Position numbers and translations under genes: made by a program
Shown: positions 14,850-23,288 of the stretch, in pieces
Numbering within the stretch: position 1 is the stretch's first letter
How the letters are laid out: every line of letters starts with the position of its first letter
The notes under the pieces: generated by a model
Told to the model about the DNA's origin: nothing
The model's input: only the letters and a program-made list of their open reading frames with translations
The model's database searches: none
NCBI RefSeq assembly: GCF_036241575.1
Contig: NZ_CP108455.1
Coordinates: 3,282,001-3,346,000 of the forward strand
Length of the DNA stretch: 64,000 nt
Direction: 5' to 3'
From: Streptomyces sp. NBC_01267
GTDB taxonomy: Bacteria > Actinomycetota > Actinomycetes > Streptomycetales > Streptomycetaceae

Positions 14850-15298
14850 GAGAAGAGTCCGATCGCGTGGTCGAGGGACCAGGTCTGCCAGGCCATCGCG
14901 CCGAGGGCGGCCAGGGAGATCAGCGCCATCATCGCGTTCTGCCCCTGTTCGGCCCAGTCGTGGATCATCAGCACCAGGTAGAGGAGGTTCAGGAGGAGGC
15001 CCGCGACGAGCGCCACGGGGGTCAGGAGGCCGACCACCAGGCCTAGCCCCAGGGCGAGTTCGGCGTAGACGACGACGTACGCCATCACCTTGGGGCGGGG
15101 CGCGACCACCTTCTCGAAGCCGCGCTTCACCACCGGCCACTTGTGCTTGCCCGCGACGTCCGCCGCCCAGGCGATGCCCGTACCCCGTTCGAACCAGGCC
15201 GACTTGTCCTTGTGGCGCCAGCTCTCCAGCCACCACAGACCGAGTCCGATACGGAGTACGGCGAGCCATTCGGCGCCGCTGAGCCAGATCGAATGCAT
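14846..15298 (-). CDS. DoxX-family membrane protein
   Basis: 150 residues with four predicted membrane helices (about 11-25, 72-90, 91-112, 121-140). It fits the DoxX fold: RIGLGLWWLESWRHK near the N-terminus, then YVVVYAELALGLGLVVGLLT and LNLLYLVLMIHDWAEQGQNA. DoxX proteins are quinone-interacting or redox-linked membrane proteins. The start ATG 15298 lies 42 bp downstream of a CTGAC-N5-GTCAG inverted repeat. It is the first gene of a two-gene operon with the DUF35 protein, which suggests it serves the same acyl-CoA pathway; how is unknown. Confidence 0.8.
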   Translation of the reverse strand: MHSIWLSGAEWLAVLRIGLGLWWLESWRHKDKSAWFERGTGIAWAADVAGKHKWPVVKRGFEKVVAPRPKVMAYVVVYAELALGLGLVVGLLTPVALVAGLLLNLLYLVLMIHDWAEQGQNAMMALISLAALGAMAWQTWSLDHAIGLFS

Positions 15299-15340
15299 CG
15301 GGGCTTCCTCACTCGCCTTCCGAACGTACCCATCAGCTTT

Positions 15341-15355
15341 CTGACGGTACGTCAG
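15341..15355. promoter_or_regulatory. CTGAC-N5-GTCAG operator (doxX-DUF35 operon)
   Basis: CTGACGGTACGTCAG, a perfect dyad with arms CTGACG/CGTCAG. It is 42 bp before the doxX start and 112 bp before the divergent monooxygenase gene. The same motif recurs at six other places in the window before acyl-CoA or redox genes; the spacing is typical of a TetR-family operator. Confidence 0.7.
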
Positions 15356-15467
15356 TTCAGCCGATGGAAGGTGTCGCGCGCAAGGGGCGTGCAGGCGTGA
15401 TCGATTCGCAACCGGTTGTGACCTTGACCGTGACCTATCAACGGAATGGGCGGTTACGCTCCGATTC

Positions 15468-16607
15468 ATGGACGACACGAACGACGCCCGGCCCGTCTAC
15501 GTCATCGGCGCCGGACCGGGTGGCCTGGCCGTTGCCGCCGCGCTGCGCGACCAGGGAGTACGGGCCGTCGTACTGGAGAAGTCCGACGCCGTCGGGGCCT
15601 CCTGGCGCCGCCACTACAACCGGCTGCACCTACACACCACCCGGCGGCACTCGTCCCTGCCGGGGCTGCGGATGCCGCGCTCCTTCGGGCGCTGGGTGGC
15701 GCGCGAGGACGTCGTGCGGTACCTGGAGACGTACGCGCGGCACCAGGAGCTGGAGATCGTCACGGGGGTCGAGGTCTCCCGCATCACCCCCGCCGAGGGC
15801 TCCGGCTGGCTGCTGCACGCCACCGGTGGACGGCAGTTGAACGGGCGCGCGGTGGTCGTGGCCACCGGCTACAACCACACCCCGGCGCTGCCGGACCGGG
15901 CGGGCGCGGACACGTACAGCGGGGAGCTGCTGCACGCGGGCGAGTACCGCGAGGCGGGTCCGTACGCGGGCCGGGACGTGCTCGTCGTCGGCGCGGGGAA
16001 CACCGGTGCGGAGATCGCCGTCGACCTGATGGAGGGCGGCGCGGCCCGGGTACGGCTGGCGATCCGTACGGTTCCGCACATCCTCCGGCGCTCGACGGCC
16101 GGGTGGCCCGCGCAGTACACCGGCATCCTGGTCCGCAGACTGCCGACCCGGCTGGTGGACCGGGCCGCCGGGCTGATGAGCCGGATCGCGGTGCCCGACC
16201 TCTCCGCGCAGGGGCTGCCGCGCCCCGACACCGGTCTGTACTCGCGGGTGCGCCAGGGGGCGATCCCCGTGCAGGACGTCGGGCTGATCGCCGCGGTGCG
16301 CACCGGACGGGTCGAACCGGTCGCGGCCGTGGACTCCTTCGACGGCGGCACGGTGGTCCTGGCCGACGGCGCCCGGATCCAACCGGACGCGGTGATAGCG
16401 GCGACCGGCTACCGGCGCGGACTGGAGCCGCTGGTGGGGCACTTGGGCGTACTGGACGGACGGGGGCGGCCGGTCACGCACGGGCGCCGCACGCCGAAGC
16501 AGGCGCCGGGGCTCTACTTCACCGGGTTCACCAACCCGATCAGCGGGATGCTCCGCGAGCTGGCCATCGACGCGCGGAAGATCGCTTCGGCCATCGCCCG
16601 GCGGTGA
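15468..16607 (+). CDS. Flavin-containing monooxygenase-like NAD(P)/FAD oxidoreductase
   Basis: 379 residues. FAD-binding Rossmann motif G-A-G-P-G-G at 14-19 with the acidic end VVLEKSD; substrate-side SWRRHYNRLHLHT; central ATGYNHTP; the second dinucleotide motif G-A-G-N-T-G for NADPH; and a second ATGYRRG near the C-terminus followed by PGLYFTGFTNPISGML. This layout is that of small FMO/YUC-type oxygenases. ATG 15468 follows a short intergenic region shared with doxX, so it may fall under the 15341 operator. The substrate is not predictable; oxidation of a carbonyl or thioether is typical. Confidence 0.85.
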   Translation: MDDTNDARPVYVIGAGPGGLAVAAALRDQGVRAVVLEKSDAVGASWRRHYNRLHLHTTRRHSSLPGLRMPRSFGRWVAREDVVRYLETYARHQELEIVTGVEVSRITPAEGSGWLLHATGGRQLNGRAVVVATGYNHTPALPDRAGADTYSGELLHAGEYREAGPYAGRDVLVVGAGNTGAEIAVDLMEGGAARVRLAIRTVPHILRRSTAGWPAQYTGILVRRLPTRLVDRAAGLMSRIAVPDLSAQGLPRPDTGLYSRVRQGAIPVQDVGLIAAVRTGRVEPVAAVDSFDGGTVVLADGARIQPDAVIAATGYRRGLEPLVGHLGVLDGRGRPVTHGRRTPKQAPGLYFTGFTNPISGMLRELAIDARKIASAIARR

Positions 16608-16682
16608 GCACGGCGCTACCGGCCCGGCCCGACGGGCGCCGCCCCGTCACCCGCCCCGTCACTCGCCCTGCCAGCCGCCCTG

Positions 16683-17312
16683 TCAGCCCAGGCGGCGCAG
16701 GAAGGATTCGACCAGCCGGTCGGTGAAGTCCTTGCCGACCGGCTCGTCCGTGACCAGGACGCGGTAGTAGAGCGGGCCCACGATCTGGTCGGTCTCGGCG
16801 GCCACGTCGAGGTCCGCGGGCAGCTCCCCGCGCAGTACGGCGCGCTCCAGCGGCGCACGGTCGCGGCGGCGCTGCTCGTCGAGGTACCTGGCCCGGAAGA
16901 CCTCGGCGAACGCCGGGTCGTGCTGGCTCTGTGCCATCAGCGCCTTGAAGACGGCCCCGGGATCGGTCCCGCCGAGGAAGTGGCCCAGCCGGCCCAGGTG
17001 ATCGCTCAGGTCGCGCGCGACATCGCCGTGGTCGAGCGAAGGCGGCTCCTCCGCCACATCCTGCAGGAAGGCGTCCATCAGGACCTCGGTCTTGGTGCGC
17101 CACCAGCGGTAGATGGTCTGCTTGGCTACCCCGGCCCGCGCCGCGATGCCCTCCATCGTGACGCCCGCGAAGCCCTTCTCGGCGAGCAGGTCGTCGGCCG
17201 CCTCCAGCACCGCGAACCGGGCGATCTCGCTGCGCCCGTGCCGATTGCCGTGGTGGCGTCGGCCCGACGTACCGACGGCCCCACCCCGGGCGGATCCTGC
17301 CGCAACTCCCAT
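16683..17312 (-). CDS. TetR-family transcriptional regulator
   Basis: 209 residues. ATG 17312 with GGAGG four bases upstream; the open frame extends further up without sense. The helix-turn-helix lies at about 30-75 (FAVLEAADDLLAEKGFAGVT, IAARAGVAKQTIYRWWRTKT), followed by a TetR_C-type ligand domain ending RLVESFLRRLG. It is divergent from the MFS gene at 17436, with a 32-bp interrupted palindrome between them, the normal design for a TetR repressor controlling an exporter and itself. Its operator differs from CTGAC-N5-GTCAG, so it is probably not the regulator of the acyl-CoA genes. Confidence 0.9.
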   Translation of the reverse strand: MGVAAGSARGGAVGTSGRRHHGNRHGRSEIARFAVLEAADDLLAEKGFAGVTMEGIAARAGVAKQTIYRWWRTKTEVLMDAFLQDVAEEPPSLDHGDVARDLSDHLGRLGHFLGGTDPGAVFKALMAQSQHDPAFAEVFRARYLDEQRRRDRAPLERAVLRGELPADLDVAAETDQIVGPLYYRVLVTDEPVGKDFTDRLVESFLRRLG

Positions 17313-17346
17313 GGCGCCTCCCTTTACCCCAGGATAGTCAGCCGCC

Positions 17347-17378
17347 CTAGACCTCACGCAACGGTGCGTCTACTCTAG
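17347..17378. promoter_or_regulatory. 32-bp bipartite palindrome between TetR and MFS genes
   Basis: Outer arms CTAGA (17347-17351) and TCTAG (17374-17378) and inner arms ACGCA (17356-17360) and TGCGT (17365-17369) are spaced by exactly four bases each, centred on ACGG. It lies in the divergent promoter region. A TetR dimer-of-dimers operator is the simplest reading. Confidence 0.7.
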
Positions 17379-17435
17379 CGGCTACACCTTCGCTCACACG
17401 TTCACAGCCTGAATCTCATGAGGAGACAACCGAGG

Positions 17436-18773
17436 ATGTGTGCCGCCTGCGGCATTTCCACCCACCTGGCGGAGCCGGAAGAGGGCCCGCCCACCGGGGC
17501 GTTGACCGACAAGACCCTGAACTCCGCCCCGCCCGCGGGCCCGCCCCAGCGGTTCGCCGCGCTGCGTAACCGCGACTGCCGTCCGTACCTGTTCGGCGCG
17601 GCGCTCTCGATGATGGCCGACAACATCGAACACGTCATCACCTACTGGGTGCTGTGGCAGACGTTCCACTCCCCGGCGCTGACCGGGTTCCAGGTCATCA
17701 GCCACTGGGTGCCGTTCCTGCTGCTCTCGATGTGGTTCGGCTCGCTGGCCGACCGCTACGACTGCCGCCGCATCATCCAGGCGGCGCAGGGCCTGTTCAT
17801 GGCGGTCTCCGTCACCTGGGGCATCCTGTTCCTCACCGACTCCCTCCACATGTGGGAGGCGTGCGTCCTGCTCGTCCTGCACGGCCTGGCCGGTTCGCTG
17901 TGGAGTCCGGGCGAGCAGTTGATGCTGCACGACTTCGTCGGCCCCACCGAACTGCCCAGCGCGGTACGGCTGAACGCCACCTTCCGCAGCCTGGGCGTCC
18001 TGTTCGGCCCGGTCGTCGGATCCGCGCTGCTGCTGGGGCTCGGCCCCACCGCCGGCATCTTCGCCAACGTCGCGTTCTACCTGCCGCTGACGCTCTTCCT
18101 CTTCCGTACCAAATTCACCGGCCACACCCGCGACCGGCACAGCCGGCCACGGGTGGGACCACTGGAATCGCTGCGTGTCATACGGCAGATCGCGGCCAAC
18201 CGCACCCTGGTCAGCATGATCATCCTGGGCGGTCTGGGCTCCTTCTTCGTCGGCGCCTCGCTCCAGTCCTCGATGCCGATCTTCGCCCACGACCTCGGCG
18301 CCGGAAGTGCCGGACTCGCCTACGGGGTCCTGCTGTTCGCCAACGGTGCGGGCGGAGTCGTCGGCGGCATCGTCCTGGAGGCGACCGGGTGGATCAAACC
18401 CCATGTGCCCGCCGCCGTCATCAGTACCGCCGTGTACGGCGTGACCAGCCTCTTCTTCGCCCTCACCACCAGCTACCCGGTGGCCCTGATGCTGCTGCTG
18501 GTCGGCGGCGTCGCCAACCTGGCCTCGATGTCGATCGGCCAGACCGTCGTGCAGCTGGTCGCCCCCGCCGCCGACCGCGGCCGGGTCCTCGGCGTCTACG
18601 GCATGTCCGCCAACGGACTGCGCGCGGGCAGCGGCTTCACCGTCGGCCTGCTGGGCGCCGCCATCGGCGTCCACGCGTCGCTGGGCTTCAGCGCCGCCGC
18701 CCTGTGCGTCGGCACCGCAGCGGCGGGAGTGCACGCCCTGCGCGGCCACCGCCGGGCCGCCTCGGCCGGCTGA
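17436..18773 (+). CDS. MFS transporter (MFS_3/EntS-like exporter)
   Basis: 445 residues from ATG 17436, preceded by AGGAG ten bases upstream; an ATG at 17418 in the same frame is possible. About 12 membrane helices; the first loop has the MFS signature GSLADRYDCRRI. The family is the transmembrane-secretion-effector type (EntS-like), as seen in SPGEQLMLHDFVGP and LNATFRSLGVLFGPVVGSAL. It starts with a Cys-containing, soluble 40-residue N-tail. It is divergent from the TetR gene and probably repressed by it. The export substrate is unknown. Confidence 0.85.
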   Translation: MCAACGISTHLAEPEEGPPTGALTDKTLNSAPPAGPPQRFAALRNRDCRPYLFGAALSMMADNIEHVITYWVLWQTFHSPALTGFQVISHWVPFLLLSMWFGSLADRYDCRRIIQAAQGLFMAVSVTWGILFLTDSLHMWEACVLLVLHGLAGSLWSPGEQLMLHDFVGPTELPSAVRLNATFRSLGVLFGPVVGSALLLGLGPTAGIFANVAFYLPLTLFLFRTKFTGHTRDRHSRPRVGPLESLRVIRQIAANRTLVSMIILGGLGSFFVGASLQSSMPIFAHDLGAGSAGLAYGVLLFANGAGGVVGGIVLEATGWIKPHVPAAVISTAVYGVTSLFFALTTSYPVALMLLLVGGVANLASMSIGQTVVQLVAPAADRGRVLGVYGMSANGLRAGSGFTVGLLGAAIGVHASLGFSAAALCVGTAAAGVHALRGHRRAASAG

Positions 18774-18850
18774 CCGGGACGGGCCGGGGCGCCTCACCCG
18801 GCTGACCGGGACGAGCCGGGGCGCCTCGCCCGGCCGAGCGGGACGGGCCA
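18767..18850. repeat. 32-bp tandem repeat straddling the MFS stop codon
   Basis: Two nearly identical 32-bp units beginning CGGCTGACCGGGAC (18767 and 18799) and a 20-bp partial third (18831). The first unit contains the stop codon of the MFS gene. Confidence 0.85.
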
Positions 18851-18891
18851 CGCCGCCCCCTCCGCCACAGTCTTTGCTTGCAGCACTGTTC

Positions 18892-18930
18892 CTGACGGGC
18901 CGTCAGTTCAGTAACCTGACTAAGTGTCAG
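18892..18930. promoter_or_regulatory. Two tandem CTGAC-N5-GTCAG operators
   Basis: CTGACGGGCCGTCAG at 18892-18906 and CTGACTAAGTGTCAG at 18916-18930, centre to centre 24 bp apart; the second is extended to AACCTGAC...GTCAGGTT (18913-18933). They lie before the NDP-forming acyl-CoA synthetase. The second one covers the GTG at 18924, which argues against that codon as the start. Confidence 0.75.
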
Positions 18931-18965
18931 GTTCTTCGGCCATCGAGCAGGAGCGGGCGGAAACG

Positions 18966-21191
18966 ATGCTTGGATCGACTCACGGCACCCTCACCACCGA
19001 CTTCCGTGCGCGCGTGGTGGCCTGCGGGGAGCAGCCCCCCGTCGCCGTCCACGGCACGGCAGCAGCGGAAGGCGACCTGGATGTCAGCGGACGCCCGCTG
19101 TACGCGTCCGTGCCCGACCTGGACCGGTTCTTCCGGCCCGAGTCGGTGGCCGTCATCGGCGCGTCCGACGCCGAAGGGCGGCCCAACACCGGGATCACCC
19201 GCCAGCTGATGGCCTGGTCGGAACGGGTGGGCGCCCGGCTGTTCCCCGTACATCCGACGCGCGAGTCGGTCTTCGGCATCCCCTGCTCGCCCACCGTGGC
19301 CGCGCTGCCCGAACAGGTCGACCTGGCCGTCCTGCTGGTCGCCGACCCACTGCCGGTCATCCAGCAACTGGCCGAGGCCAAGGTGAAGTTCGCGGTGGCC
19401 TTCGCCTCCGGGTTCGCCGAGACCGGCGAGGAGGGCGCGAGCGCCCAGACCCGGCTGACGGCGGCCGTGGAGCGCTCGGGCCTGCGGCTGCTGGGCCCGA
19501 ACACCAATCTCAACGCCTTCGAGAAGTTCCGCGACGACCTGGAGGGCCCGGCGGTCGCGCTGATCACCCAGTCCGGCCACCAGGGCCGCCCGGTCTTCGC
19601 CATGCAGGAGCTGGGCATACGCCTCTCGCACTGGGCGCCCACCGGCAACGAGGCCGACCTGGAGACCTCCGACTTCATCTCGTACTTCGCCGAGCGCCCC
19701 GAGGTCGGGGCCATCGCGTGCTACGTCGAGGGCCTGAAGGACGGCCGTTCCTTCCTGCTCGCCGCGGACCGGGCGGCGCGCGCGGGGGTGCCGGTGGTCG
19801 CGGTCAAGGTGGGGCGTACGGAGCTTGGCGCCAGGTCGGCCGCTTCCCACACCGGCAAGCTCACCGGCGCGGACCAGGTGGTCGACGCGGCCATGCGGCA
19901 GTTCGGGGTGGTCCGGGTGAACGGGCTGGACGAACTCCAGGACACCTCCGCCCTGTTGGCCCGTGCCAGGAAGCCGCAGGCCGAAGGCGTGGTGGTCTAC
20001 TCGATCTCTGGCGGCACGGGTGCGCACTTCGCCGACCTGGCGACGGCGGCGGGCATCGCGCTGCCGACGCTGTCCGCCGACAAGCAGGACGAGCTGCACA
20101 CCTGGATCCCGGAGTACCTGAACGTCGCGAACCCCGTCGACAACGGCGGCCACCCGGTGGGCGACTGGCGCGGCCGGAAGATCATCGACGCGATTCTCGC
20201 CGACCCGGAGGTGGGGGTCCTGATCTGTCCGATCACCGGCCCGTTCCCGCCGATGAGCGACAAACTGGCCCAGGACCTGGTGGACGCGGCCGAGGCCACG
20301 GACAAGCTGGTGTGTGTGGTGTGGGGGTCGCCGGTCGGCACCGAGGAGGCGTACCGCACGACGCTGCTCGGCTCGTCCCGGGTGGCCACCTTCCGTACCT
20401 TCGGCAACTGCGTCACCGCGGTGAAGGCGTACCTGGACCACCACCGCTTCACCGCCCACTACACCTCCCCCTTCGACGAGGCGCCCCGCACCCCGTCCCC
20501 CTCCTTCCGCAAGGCGCAGGCCCTGATGCGCCCGAACCAGCAGCTCAGCGAGCACGCGGCGAAGCAACTGCTACGGGCGTACGGGATCCGCGTCCCGCGC
20601 GAACAGCTGGTGACGAGCGCCGCCGCCGCGGTACGGGCGGCCGGTCTCGTCGGCTACCCGGTCGTCATGAAGGCGTCGGGGGCGCAGCTGGCCCACAAGA
20701 CCGAACTCGGCCTGGTGAAGGTCGGGTTGACCTCGGCCAGCCAGGTGCGGGACGCGTACCGCGAGCTGACCGACATCGCCCGGTACGAAGGGATCGAACT
20801 GGATGGCATCCTGGTCTGCCAGATGGTGGAACGCGGGGTGGAGATGGTCGTGGGCGTCACCACGGACGCCCTGTTCGGCCCGACGGTGACGGTCGGCCTG
20901 GGCGGCGTCCTGGTCGAACTGCTCGGCGACACAGCGGTGCGGGTGCCCCCGTTCGGCGAGGACCAGGCACGGGCGATGCTCGGCGAACTGCGCGGCCACC
21001 CGCTGCTGGAGGGCGGGGTACGGGGGGCGCCGCCGGCGGACGTGGACGCGCTGGTGGAGGTGGTGCTCCGGGTGCAGCGGATGGCGCTGGAGCTGGGGGA
21101 CCAGCTGGCGGAACTGGATGTGAATCCGCTGATGGTGCTGGGACGCGGGCAGGGGGCGGTGGCGCTGGACGCGCTCGCGGTGTGCCGGTGA
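18966..21191 (+). CDS. Acyl-CoA synthetase, NDP-forming (acetate-CoA ligase type)
   Basis: 741 residues from ATG 18966. A GTG at 18924 is open but lies within an operator. The order is CoA-binding Rossmann domain (FRPESVAVIGASDAEGRPNT), succinyl-CoA-synthetase-like flavodoxin domains with the SHTGKLTGAD segment carrying the probable phospho-His, then an ATP-grasp domain (LLRAYGIRVPRE, YPVVMKASGAQLAHKTELGL). Such fused alpha-beta proteins convert carboxylates to CoA thioesters with ATP or GTP, giving NDP and phosphate; in actinobacteria some act on aromatic or branched acids. Two CTGAC-N5-GTCAG operators precede it, linking it to the catabolic regulon inferred here. Confidence 0.9.
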   Translation: MLGSTHGTLTTDFRARVVACGEQPPVAVHGTAAAEGDLDVSGRPLYASVPDLDRFFRPESVAVIGASDAEGRPNTGITRQLMAWSERVGARLFPVHPTRESVFGIPCSPTVAALPEQVDLAVLLVADPLPVIQQLAEAKVKFAVAFASGFAETGEEGASAQTRLTAAVERSGLRLLGPNTNLNAFEKFRDDLEGPAVALITQSGHQGRPVFAMQELGIRLSHWAPTGNEADLETSDFISYFAERPEVGAIACYVEGLKDGRSFLLAADRAARAGVPVVAVKVGRTELGARSAASHTGKLTGADQVVDAAMRQFGVVRVNGLDELQDTSALLARARKPQAEGVVVYSISGGTGAHFADLATAAGIALPTLSADKQDELHTWIPEYLNVANPVDNGGHPVGDWRGRKIIDAILADPEVGVLICPITGPFPPMSDKLAQDLVDAAEATDKLVCVVWGSPVGTEEAYRTTLLGSSRVATFRTFGNCVTAVKAYLDHHRFTAHYTSPFDEAPRTPSPSFRKAQALMRPNQQLSEHAAKQLLRAYGIRVPREQLVTSAAAAVRAAGLVGYPVVMKASGAQLAHKTELGLVKVGLTSASQVRDAYRELTDIARYEGIELDGILVCQMVERGVEMVVGVTTDALFGPTVTVGLGGVLVELLGDTAVRVPPFGEDQARAMLGELRGHPLLEGGVRGAPPADVDALVEVVLRVQRMALELGDQLAELDVNPLMVLGRGQGAVALDALAVCR

Positions 21192-21290
21192 CGGTTCCGG
21201 TGACGGTTCCGGTTCCGGTGACGCGAGCGGGGGCGCCGGGGCGTGGGGACCCGGCGCCCCATCGGCGGCCGGACTGCGGGCCGTCAGACG

Positions 21291-21335
21291 GTGGGCGGTC
21301 AGGCCGTGGGCGGTCAGGCCGTGGGCGGTCAGGCG
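21291..21335. repeat. 15-bp tandem repeat, three units
   Basis: GTGGGCGGTCAGGCC at 21291, 21306 and 21321 (last base changed), running into the stop codon of the deaminase gene. A separate GTGACGGTTCCG duplication starts at 21187, just at the stop of the acyl-CoA synthetase. Confidence 0.9.
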
Positions 21336-21826
21336 GTGGGGGCGCCCGGTACCCGGCGCTCACCGCCGTTGCGCTCCTGCCACGTCCGGTACACATCAGT
21401 GGCCGCCTCGCGCGGCTCGTGGCGCATCGGCAGGCGGCGCTGGGTGTAGTCCTTGGCGAACTCACCGTAGAAGGTGTCCAGTTCGAAGTACTTGCGGTCG
21501 TCCACGTAGTGCGGTTCGTAGGCGTCGCGGGTGGTCAGGAACACCACCTCGTCCGGGGAGCAGTAGTACAGCGCGCCCAGGCACATCGGGCACGGGTGGG
21601 CGAGTACGTAGATGACCGTGCCGGTCAGGTGCTCGGTGCCGAGCTTCGTGCACGCCTCGCGGATGGCGAGCACCTCGGCGTGCGCGGTGGGGTCGGAGGT
21701 CTGGGCGACCTTGTTGCCGCTCTCGGCCAGGATCTCGCCGTCCTTGACGATGACGGTCGCGAAGGGGCGCCCGCCCTCCTCGACGTTGCGGCGGGCGAGG
21801 TCGATCGTGCGCTGTGCGAAGTCCAT
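21329..21826 (-). CDS. Nucleoside/guanine deaminase (CDA fold)
   Basis: 165 residues. Zinc-dependent cytidine-deaminase-fold enzyme: H49-A-E51 supplies the first ligand and the catalytic Glu, and P78-C79-P-M-C82 the two Cys ligands. EEGGRPFATVIVKDGEILAE and the C-terminal DDRKYFELDTFYGEFAKDYT resemble GuaD-type purine deaminases more than tRNA adenosine deaminases. ATG 21826 has GGAGA close upstream. It is the third gene downstream of the carbonic anhydrase and cyanase genes on the same strand, so it may belong to a nitrogen-salvage operon releasing ammonia. Confidence 0.8.
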   Translation of the reverse strand: MDFAQRTIDLARRNVEEGGRPFATVIVKDGEILAESGNKVAQTSDPTAHAEVLAIREACTKLGTEHLTGTVIYVLAHPCPMCLGALYYCSPDEVVFLTTRDAYEPHYVDDRKYFELDTFYGEFAKDYTQRRLPMRHEPREAATDVYRTWQERNGGERRVPGAPTA

Positions 21827-21925
21827 CGGGTCTCCTTCAGGGGGCGTGAGGGGCGGGGCCGGGGCCGGGCGCCGGTGACCACCGCGATGCGGCAGTCACC
21901 GGCTCGGCAATCACCGATGCGGCCT

Positions 21926-22396
21926 TCAGAAGGGCTTCGTCGGGAGGTACTTGCCGTCCAGGGTGATGACCGCGCGCTCCCCGCCCTCGGGGTCGGCGAC
22001 CTTCTGCACGTCCAGCCGGAAGTTGATCGCGCTGATGATGCCGTCGCCGAACTGCTCGTGGACCAGCGCCTTCAGCGTGGTGCCGTAGACCTGGAGCATT
22101 TCGTAGAAGCGGTAGATGGTCGGGTCGGTCGGGATGCCGCCCTCGATGGAGCCGCGCATCGGGACGGTACGGAGCAGCAGCGCCGCATCGTCGTCCAGGC
22201 CCAGCAGCTCGGCGACGGCGCGCGCGGACTCCTCGGGCAGGGCGTGCTGGCCGAGCACGGCGGCGGTGACGAAGGCGACCGACAGACCGGCGGCGTCGGC
22301 GATCTGCTGCCAGGACAGGTCCTTGCGCACCTTCGCCTCGACGGCGGTCACGGCCAGGGCCTGGCGGGCGGTGGGGTCGAGCTGGGCGTGCAGCAT
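21926..22396 (-). CDS. cynS: Cyanate hydratase (cyanase)
   Basis: 156 residues, the length of E. coli CynS. It catalyses cyanate plus bicarbonate to ammonia and carbon dioxide as a homodecamer. The catalytic triad is present at the same numbers as in E. coli: Arg96 and Glu99 in TIYRFYEML and Ser122 in [10 protein letters not shown]. An N-terminal helical HTH-like domain (residues 10-75) precedes the catalytic domain. Downstream of the carbonic anhydrase gene, with an 84-bp gap, it forms the classic cynTS pair under a divergent LysR regulator. Confidence 0.95.
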   Translation of the reverse strand: MLHAQLDPTARQALAVTAVEAKVRKDLSWQQIADAAGLSVAFVTAAVLGQHALPEESARAVAELLGLDDDAALLLRTVPMRGSIEGGIPTDPTIYRFYEMLQVYGTTLKALVHEQFGDGIISAINFRLDVQKVADPEGGERAVITLDGKYLPTKPF

Positions 22397-22480
22397 GGGA
22401 GGGACTTCCTTCCGGAGGGGTGCCGTGCGCCGGGTTCGGGGCGCGGCGGGGGGTTCGGGGTGGGGGGTACGGGCGAACGG

Positions 22481-23164
22481 TCAGGCCGCGAGGGCAGCCG
22501 GGTGGCCCAGGGAATCGGTGAAGCCGGTGGAATCGGTGGCGCCCATGGCAGGTGGCGGCCCCGCGGGGTCGAGCACCTCGACGGTCCCGGCCGGGATGTC
22601 GTAGACCCAGCCGTGCAGGCTCAGCGTGCGCTCGGCGAGGGCGCGGGCCACCGAGGGGTGGGTCGCGAGGTTCACCAGCTGCGCCCGTACGTTCTCGCGC
22701 ACCAGAGCGGCCACGTCCGTCCCACAGGTCCCACCGGTCCCACCCGTCGCGCCGTTCGCGGCGGTGGCACGCGCCCGGGAGGCATCGGCGTGCCGCAGCC
22801 AGTCGGCGACCGCCGGCAGCCCGGTGAGGTCGTGCTGCTCGGCGAGGGCGGTCATGGCGCCGCAGGCGGAGTGCCCGCACACCACGATCTCGGACACCCC
22901 CAGGACGGCGACGGCGTACTCGATACTGGCCGCGACACCGTCCGGGCCGGGGGCGTGCGCCGGTACGAGGTTGCCCGCGGTCCGGATGACGAACAGCTCG
23001 CCCGGCTCGCTCTGGGTGATCAGCTCGGGCACCACCCGGGCGTCGGAGCAGCTGATGAACAGGGTCGTCGGGCGGTGGGTACCGGCGAGGTGCGTGAAGA
23101 GTTCCGCCTTGGCGGGGAAGACGTCGTGCTGGAATCGGGCGACGCCTTCGGCAAGGTCATGCAT
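22481..23164 (-). CDS. cynT: Beta-class carbonic anhydrase
   Basis: 227 residues from ATG 23164 with GGGAG five bases upstream. Zinc ligands are C39-x-D41 (CSDARVVP) and H98-x2-C101 (CGHSACGAM). In cyanate metabolism this enzyme returns CO2 to bicarbonate, the co-substrate of cyanase, so the pairing with cynS is functional. The segment 130-150 is a Gly/Thr-rich loop (GATGGTGGTCGT), longer than in E. coli. It is transcribed divergently from the LysR-type gene. Confidence 0.92.
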   Translation of the reverse strand: MHDLAEGVARFQHDVFPAKAELFTHLAGTHRPTTLFISCSDARVVPELITQSEPGELFVIRTAGNLVPAHAPGPDGVAASIEYAVAVLGVSEIVVCGHSACGAMTALAEQHDLTGLPAVADWLRHADASRARATAANGATGGTGGTCGTDVAALVRENVRAQLVNLATHPSVARALAERTLSLHGWVYDIPAGTVEVLDPAGPPPAMGATDSTGFTDSLGHPAALAA

Positions 23165-23228
23165 GGTCACTCCCTTCGGTGGCTGCCGGTCCTGCGGGGC
23201 CGACGGAATCCACCATGCATGAGCTGGC

Positions 23229-23281
23229 CCTATAGCGTCCAAGACGCACTACGCATGCCAGCCATTGGTGACATCTATAGT
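23229..23281. promoter_or_regulatory. Divergent cynT/LysR promoter region
   Basis: Two TATAG-containing -10-like elements face opposite ways: TATAGG read on the minus strand at about 23229-23234, 65 bp before cynT, and TATAGT at 23276-23281, seven bases before the LysR start. Such a short distance implies a leaderless or nearly leaderless LysR message. The interval is where a LysR protein would bind. Confidence 0.5.
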
Positions 23282-23288
23282 TGCGGTC

